Of a DNA stretch of 34,450 nt, positions 30,080-34,450 are shown one piece after another (positions within the stretch are counted from its first letter, which is position 1; every line of letters starts with the position of its first letter). A program made the translations under genes and the position numbers. The notes below the pieces were generated by a model. It was given only the letters and a program-made list of their open reading frames with translations. It was not told where the DNA came from and did not search any database. Source of the stretch: Muribaculaceae bacterium (GTDB taxonomy: Bacteria > Cyanobacteriota > Vampirovibrionia > Gastranaerophilales > Gastranaerophilaceae); the NCBI GenBank assembly GCA_023665935.1, contig JAMPCZ010000002.1:8530-42979 (forward strand), read 5' to 3'.

Positions 30080-31123
30080 ATGTTTAAAAAATTTTTTAAT
30101 ACAAAGACAATAATTTTCATGATTTTGGCTATTGGGCTTCTACTTCTCATGCCAAAACTTATTGGACTTTTTATGATTCTGTTTGCATCTTATGTTCTTG
30201 CAGCAGCTTTAAACCCGTTTGTTAACAAACTGGAGTTGAAGTTCAAAAACCGTGCAGCATCTGCTTCTGTTGTTGTTATTAGTGCTATTGTTGCTTTATT
30301 TGCTCTTATTTTGCCAATAATAGTTATGTGCTATAAAGAGGTTGAATTGTTTATTTCACTTATGCCGCAGAAGGCTATGAATTTATATAATTTTGTTACT
30401 CATTCAAAACTTTACGGACATACAATATCTGATTTAATCCCGATGGAACAATTGGCTGATGCCTCTTCTAATATTGCGCAGAATGTTTTGAATCAATCAG
30501 TTAATTTCACAATGGCTCTTGCTCAAATGTTGTTCTTTGCATTGGCTCTTACAATGTTTATATATTACATTTTGGTTGACAAAAGCTATCTAAGAGGAAA
30601 GTTTATAGAATTTTTCCCGCCGGCATTGAAAGAAAAAGCAAGCTGCATTTTACATAACATAACATCTAAAGTCGGTAATTATGTCCGCGCTCAGGTAATA
30701 TCAATGATTGCTGTCGGATTAATGATTACCCTTGTTGTTGCAGTCTTGGGTATTGATTATCCTATTTTGCTTGGGTTAATTGCAGGAATTCTTGATATTA
30801 TTCCGCTGCTTGGACCGACAATCGCTTTAGCCGTAATCGTTGCGGTTGCTTTCCCTCTTGGAATTACAAAAATAATTTTGGCATGTATTTTGTTCCTTGC
30901 TGCTCAGCAAGTTTCAAATTACGTAATTCGTCCGTTCTTGTTCGGGCGTTTTATGAAGCTTCACCCGATAACAATCCTTGTTGCAATATTCGTTGCCCAG
31001 GAGTTCCTCGGAGTTTGGGGTGTTATCTTGTCACCTGCAATTGCGGCGACTCTTTGTGTTTTGGTAGATGAGTTATACTTAACACCTATCAATGAAATAG
31101 AAAGCGGAACTACCGGTGAATAA
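30080..31123 (+). CDS. AI-2E/PerM-family transporter
   Basis: A 347-residue polytopic inner-membrane protein with about seven or eight helices. The family pattern is visible: two N-terminal helices, a helix at about 64-84, a periplasmic/amphipathic region (GHTISDLIPMEQLADASSNI), then a tight C-terminal bundle with LGIDYPILLGLIAGILDIIP, LLGPTIALAVIVAVAF, VSNYVIRPFLFGRFMKLHPI and ILSPAIAATLCVLVDEL. Members export AI-2 or act as Na+/H+ antiporters; substrate cannot be predicted here. GGGGAG precedes the ATG. The next gene overlaps by 8 nt. Confidence 0.92.
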   Translation: MFKKFFNTKTIIFMILAIGLLLLMPKLIGLFMILFASYVLAAALNPFVNKLELKFKNRAASASVVVISAIVALFALILPIIVMCYKEVELFISLMPQKAMNLYNFVTHSKLYGHTISDLIPMEQLADASSNIAQNVLNQSVNFTMALAQMLFFALALTMFIYYILVDKSYLRGKFIEFFPPALKEKASCILHNITSKVGNYVRAQVISMIAVGLMITLVVAVLGIDYPILLGLIAGILDIIPLLGPTIALAVIVAVAFPLGITKIILACILFLAAQQVSNYVIRPFLFGRFMKLHPITILVAIFVAQEFLGVWGVILSPAIAATLCVLVDELYLTPINEIESGTTGE

Positions 31124-32735
31124 TTCTAAAGACGAAATCTTTTTATATCCGCGGCAGGTTCGCAAGGATGCGGATTATAATATGTGGTTTGTTTTTCCGG
31201 GGATTGAATCTTTCGCGCTTTCTTCGCTTGGATATCTGTGGCTTTTTCGGGAACTCGACATGCTTGAGGATGTCGATATTGAAAGAATTTACTCCGATAC
31301 AAAAACCACAAGGATAATGCGTAATAAAGTCGATTTAATCGCATTTTCGCTAAGCTTTGATATGGATTTTCTTGAGGTTTTCAAAACTTTGGAGTGGTGC
31401 GGTTTTCCGTTCAAATCCCGTGAACGCTCGGATGATATCCCTTTAATATTTGCCGGAGGTCCTGTTGTGACCTCAAACCCCGAGCCATATAGAGATATTT
31501 TCGATTTCTTCATCATTGGGGAAGGCGAGTCCTCGCCGGACGGGGTATCATGCTACCAGTTTACGCAATCAGACTCAGGTATTTCTAATTTAGATTTATC
31601 TTGTGGTGTTAATGGACGGGTTGTTGAGTTATGCTGTAAGATGAAAGGGCGACCTAAATCTGAGATTTTAAAAGAATTAGCTAAATTTGAATGTGTATAT
31701 GTGCCGGGAATTACTGATAGAGTTGTGAAATCAACTAAAAAACTTGCGCAGTGTGTTTATACACCAATTATTAGCGAAAAATCTTTTTTCTCTAATACTT
31801 TTATTTTAGAGGTTGAACGCGGCTGTGCAAATAGATGCGGTTTTTGTTTGGCATCATATATAAACCTTCCGATTCGTTTTGTCCCATATGAAGAGATAAT
31901 TGACTCAATAGAACTAGGTTTAAAGCATACAAATAAAATCGCATTACTTGGTGCGCAAATTACGGCACACCCGAGATTTGTCGATATTTGCAAGTATATT
32001 GAAGACAAAATTGACAATGGTCATAATATTGAAATGGGCATTTCATCATTGCGTGTAGATTCTTTTACTGTTCCGATTGTGCGCTCGTTAGTTAAAGCGG
32101 GACAGAGAAATTTAACGCTGGCAATAGAGGCCGGAAGTGAACGATTAAGACGAGTTATAAATAAAAACCTTACAGAAGAACAGATATATTCGGCAATTGA
32201 TGCTGCGATAGAATGCGGGCTGCGCGGAATGAAGTTTTACGGAATGTTAGGGCTTCCGACAGAAACCCCGGATGATGTTGAAGAACTTGTGAATCTTGCA
32301 AAAAGAATTAAATCTAAATATAAAGGTTTTGATTTGTCTTTTGGTTTTTCGACCTTTGTTCCGAAGGCTGCAACTCCGTTTCAGTGGTTTGGAAGGGACA
32401 GTGAAAAATCCTTAGAAACAAAATCTAAATATTTGCAAAAAGAATTGCATAAAATTGGGGTGCAAGTTAGTGTTTCAAGTCCGAAATGGGATTATTATCA
32501 AGCGGTGCTTTCCCGCGGTGATAGTCGCTTGGCTGATTATCTCATTGAAGTCTACAAGCTTGGCGGAAAATTGGGCGCGTTTAAGAAAGCCGCTAAGAAT
32601 TTGAAAATAGATACTGACTATTACGCAATATCAACTTACCCGTACGACAAATCTTTGCCTTGGGATTTTATAGAAATGCGCCCCGGAAAAGATTTTTTAA
32701 TCAACGAATCAAAACGGTTAGTTCATACTTCTTAA
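31116..32735 (+). CDS. B12-binding-like/radical SAM protein, short paralogue
   Basis: A 539-residue protein homologous to the N-terminal two-thirds of the 865-residue protein at 2535: shared PLIFAGGPVVTSNPEPY, FDFFIIGEGE, LAIEAGSERLRRVINKNLTE, FYGMLGLPTETPDDVEEL, FVPKAATPFQWF and SLPWDF. The radical SAM cysteines C237, C241 and C244 (RGCANRCGFC) are intact. It lacks the C-terminal DUF2344-like domain and the Cys cluster. About 28 residues at 139-167, between GEGE and VVELC, look inserted into the cobalamin-type domain. Start is GTG, overlapping the transporter gene by 8 nt. Reaction unknown. Confidence 0.88.
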   Translation: MNNSKDEIFLYPRQVRKDADYNMWFVFPGIESFALSSLGYLWLFRELDMLEDVDIERIYSDTKTTRIMRNKVDLIAFSLSFDMDFLEVFKTLEWCGFPFKSRERSDDIPLIFAGGPVVTSNPEPYRDIFDFFIIGEGESSPDGVSCYQFTQSDSGISNLDLSCGVNGRVVELCCKMKGRPKSEILKELAKFECVYVPGITDRVVKSTKKLAQCVYTPIISEKSFFSNTFILEVERGCANRCGFCLASYINLPIRFVPYEEIIDSIELGLKHTNKIALLGAQITAHPRFVDICKYIEDKIDNGHNIEMGISSLRVDSFTVPIVRSLVKAGQRNLTLAIEAGSERLRRVINKNLTEEQIYSAIDAAIECGLRGMKFYGMLGLPTETPDDVEELVNLAKRIKSKYKGFDLSFGFSTFVPKAATPFQWFGRDSEKSLETKSKYLQKELHKIGVQVSVSSPKWDYYQAVLSRGDSRLADYLIEVYKLGGKLGAFKKAAKNLKIDTDYYAISTYPYDKSLPWDFIEMRPGKDFLINESKRLVHTS

Positions 32736-32809
32736 TATTTGGGCAATTCTTCTGCTAAAAATATCTTTATATTACTAAGAAGGCAATTTATATATATAGG
32801 AGAATTATT

Positions 32810-33151
32810 ATGAACAGTGTAGATTTAGGCGTAGCAAATTGTAATGTAAAAGAGCTTACAACTGAGCAGAAGGCTGAGGTTCGTAAGGTTATTGTAGAAC
32901 AATACAAACAAATTGAGTCTAATAATCTTGAGCGAACTCCAAACTGTGATGAATATTTTGGTGCCGCTTATTGCTTCTCTCCAAAAACTGTCGCTAACGG
33001 TGTTATAAGCTTGACTGCAGTTGTTACTGCACTAAAAACTCTAGCTCAAACAGGTTTTGACATTTGGGATGAATTTACCAAACGCTTTGGAAAACCTGAA
33101 TCAAAAGAAGAAGAACAAGCATTGAAAGCTGCATTAAATGTTGATGTTTAG
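32810..33151 (+). CDS. Small hypothetical protein
   Basis: A 113-residue soluble protein with no recognised family. The N-terminal half is charged helix (TEQKAEVRKVIVEQYKQIES), the middle (NLERTPNCDEYFGAAYCFSP) has two of the three cysteines, a mildly hydrophobic helix is at about 63-80, and the acidic-basic tail is KRFGKPESKEEEQALKAALN. GGAG lies 8 nt before the ATG, supporting translation. It converges on the histidine phosphatase gene with a 2-nt gap and no terminator. Confidence 0.6.
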   Translation: MNSVDLGVANCNVKELTTEQKAEVRKVIVEQYKQIESNNLERTPNCDEYFGAAYCFSPKTVANGVISLTAVVTALKTLAQTGFDIWDEFTKRFGKPESKEEEQALKAALNVDV

Positions 33152-33153
33152 CA

Positions 33154-33771
33154 CTACAAAGGAGTGTGATCCGAATAAACAAGGCTTGCCCAATCGTCAA
33201 AATAGCTGATTTGTGTCGCACTGCCGGTTCTTATAAATATTTTTGAAAGTTTATCAGCAGGTATATCGAGTGCCGCGCAGATTGCAGCTTGAATGACCTC
33301 AGGATGCGTCACAATGATTATTCTGTTTCCGATGTTATCTTCGACAAGTTTTTCAATAACTGTTTTAACCCTGGATATAAATTCTGTCGAACTTTCAGCA
33401 TCGCCCATAGTTTCGTTTGGCGTAAGAAGCAGGTTTGTAAAATCAGGATATTTGTTCAAGAGGTTTTCTACTGTTAAGCCGCTCCATTTGCCGAATTTTC
33501 TTGATGTCAACTCATCAAGAGTTTCATAATCTTTTTTGAACATCTTTGCTATCATCATAGCCGATTGAGCAGTTCTGACAGATGGAGAAGCGTATATTGC
33601 ATCGTTTTTTACACCGCGAGCTTTAAAGTATTTAGCCAGTGATTCCATCTCCTCAATCCCGGATTCTGATAACGGCGGATAATTCTGTGCGTCTGAAAAT
33701 CTACCCTCCTCAGAATAAATTGTTGCTCCGTGACATACAAATGTTATTTTACATTTTCTGTGGAAATACAT
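33154..33771 (-). CDS. Histidine phosphatase family protein with altered RHG motif
   Basis: A 205-residue protein of the phosphoglycerate-mutase-like (branch 1) superfamily. The catalytic His14 is present, but the motif reads FVC13-HG instead of R-H-G, so the first phosphate-binding Arg is a Cys (codon TGT; one transition from CGT). Other core residues remain: Arg66 (SPSVRTAQSA), acid Glu87 (LDELTSRKFGKWSG) and second His156 (VTHPEVI). Length fits the family. It may be a weak or altered phosphatase, or non-catalytic. It is convergent with the small hypothetical gene and divergent from leuD. Confidence 0.85.
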   Translation of the reverse strand: MYFHRKCKITFVCHGATIYSEEGRFSDAQNYPPLSESGIEEMESLAKYFKARGVKNDAIYASPSVRTAQSAMMIAKMFKKDYETLDELTSRKFGKWSGLTVENLLNKYPDFTNLLLTPNETMGDAESSTEFISRVKTVIEKLVEDNIGNRIIIVTHPEVIQAAICAALDIPADKLSKIFIRTGSATQISYFDDWASLVYSDHTPL

Positions 33772-33848
33772 ATCAGCTCCTTTATATATTTACATTATAG
33801 CATAGTTTTTATTTTTGCGGTAGTATATAGAAAAAGGAGATTATGCAC

Positions 33849-34346
33849 ATGAAGGGAACAGCTTTTAAATTCGGAGATAATATTTCAACAGACCATATCG
33901 CGCCCGGCAGATTGTATCACTTACGTTCAAATTTGGACGAATTTGCCAAGCACGTATTGGAGGATGCTGATGAAACTTTTGCTGCAAGAATGAAAAAAGG
34001 TGATTTTGTTGTTGCCGGTTCTAATTTCGGGCTTGGGTCTTCAAGAGAGCATGCTCCGTTGATTATGAAAATTGCCGGAGTTGGTGCGGTTTTAGCAAAA
34101 TCTTTTGCAAGGATTTTTTACAGAAATGCAATAAATATCGGACTTTTGGCAATTGAATGCGATACAGATGCTATTGATGATGGCGATGAATTGGAATTAG
34201 ACGTTGAAAAAGGTGTGATAACAAATCTCACGAATGGTTCCATTATTCAAATTGAGCCGCTTCCGCCTGTTATGATTAAACTGCTTCAAGATGGCGGATT
34301 GGTTGAGCATATTAAGAAAAACGGCGATTTTAAACTTACTGACTAA
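33849..34346 (+). CDS. leuD: 3-isopropylmalate dehydratase small subunit
   Basis: A swivel-domain subunit of about 165 residues of the isopropylmalate isomerase/homoaconitase family (short archaeal-bacterial type). It starts MKGTAFKFGDNISTDHIAPG and has VAGSNFGLGSSREHAP and SFARIFYRNAINIGL, the substrate-contacting SREHAP and RNA-N-GL motifs. With the large subunit (LeuC, not in view) it isomerises 2- to 3-isopropylmalate in leucine synthesis. Of two in-frame ATGs (33843, 33849) I choose 33849, because AAGGAG is 9 nt upstream of it but only 3 nt from the first. Confidence 0.9.
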   Translation: MKGTAFKFGDNISTDHIAPGRLYHLRSNLDEFAKHVLEDADETFAARMKKGDFVVAGSNFGLGSSREHAPLIMKIAGVGAVLAKSFARIFYRNAINIGLLAIECDTDAIDDGDELELDVEKGVITNLTNGSIIQIEPLPPVMIKLLQDGGLVEHIKKNGDFKLTD

Positions 34347-34438
34347 TTGTTTTTGCCGTAATATCTTAATATATTGAGTTTATTATAGATGTGTACTATT
34401 CTATTTTATAGGACAGACTTATTTTAAAGGGAGAAAGC

Positions 34439-34450
34439 ATGAATATTCAA
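34439..34450 (+). CDS. Start of the next gene, partial
   Basis: ATG followed by three codons (Asn-Ile-Gln) before the window edge. AAAGGGAG lies 7 nt upstream, a good ribosome-binding site. Too short to identify; leuB often follows leuD, but that is only context. Confidence 0.45.

Overview
The window is AT-rich and gene-dense, with short intergenic gaps and no plasmid, phage or insertion-sequence genes. It looks like chromosome from an uncultured anaerobic or fermentative bacterium. My best guess is a non-photosynthetic relative of Cyanobacteria (Vampirovibrionia/Melainabacteria, order Gastranaerophilales). This is inference: it rests on a Tic20-like membrane protein, a CyaC-type class IIIb adenylate cyclase, CsaB, a B12/radical-SAM plus RNase G operon, and proteins whose N-termini I associate with that lineage. 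No 16S gene is present to confirm it.

Layout. 1-5491 (minus) is one probable operon: a small unknown gene, a large B12-binding/radical-SAM protein, RNase E/G, two small membrane or pilin-like proteins, and the start of an Fe-S L-serine dehydratase cut by the window edge. 5550-7000 holds a small WYD-repeat protein, a Gly/Tyr/Met-rich protein and YajQ. 7112-9088 is a CHASE2-adenylate cyclase. 9151-11709 is a three-gene operon (KDPG-type aldolase, KDG-type sugar kinase, CsaB pyruvyltransferase) linking 2-keto-3-deoxy sugar acid breakdown with cell-surface polymer modification. A tRNA-Leu(UAA) with a rearranged leader follows (11820-12100). Next come a patatin lipase, a HEAT-like protein, a duplicated zinc/HNH protein, thioredoxin reductase, a secreted protein and glucose-6-phosphate isomerase (12097-18656), all on minus.

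18657-19492 has no convincing gene and is packed with dispersed palindromic repeats. 19493-23024 holds a 714-residue putative structural protein, a Gly/Ser/Cys-tailed protein and a membrane protein with a possible AMIN-like domain. 23175-27218 has UDP-GlcNAc 2-epimerase, a glutaredoxin coupled to a hybrid-cluster-protein homologue that has lost its cluster ligands, and rpsG/rpsL. 27606-29834 has a Tic20-like protein, a TPR protein and a coiled-coil protein. 30080-34450 has an AI-2E/PerM exporter, a second radical-SAM paralogue, a small unknown protein, a histidine phosphatase lacking its RHG arginine, LeuD and the start of another gene.

The observations most worth following are: (i) the glutaredoxin/cluster-less Hcp pair; (ii) a shared promoter architecture (GTTACAA element 52 or 41 bp from a TATATA-like box) upstream of three unrecognised structural-type proteins; (iii) the tRNA-Leu leader carrying a perfect 15-nt antisense of the tRNA's own D-arm; and (iv) the internally duplicated CxxC/HNH protein with one degenerate copy.
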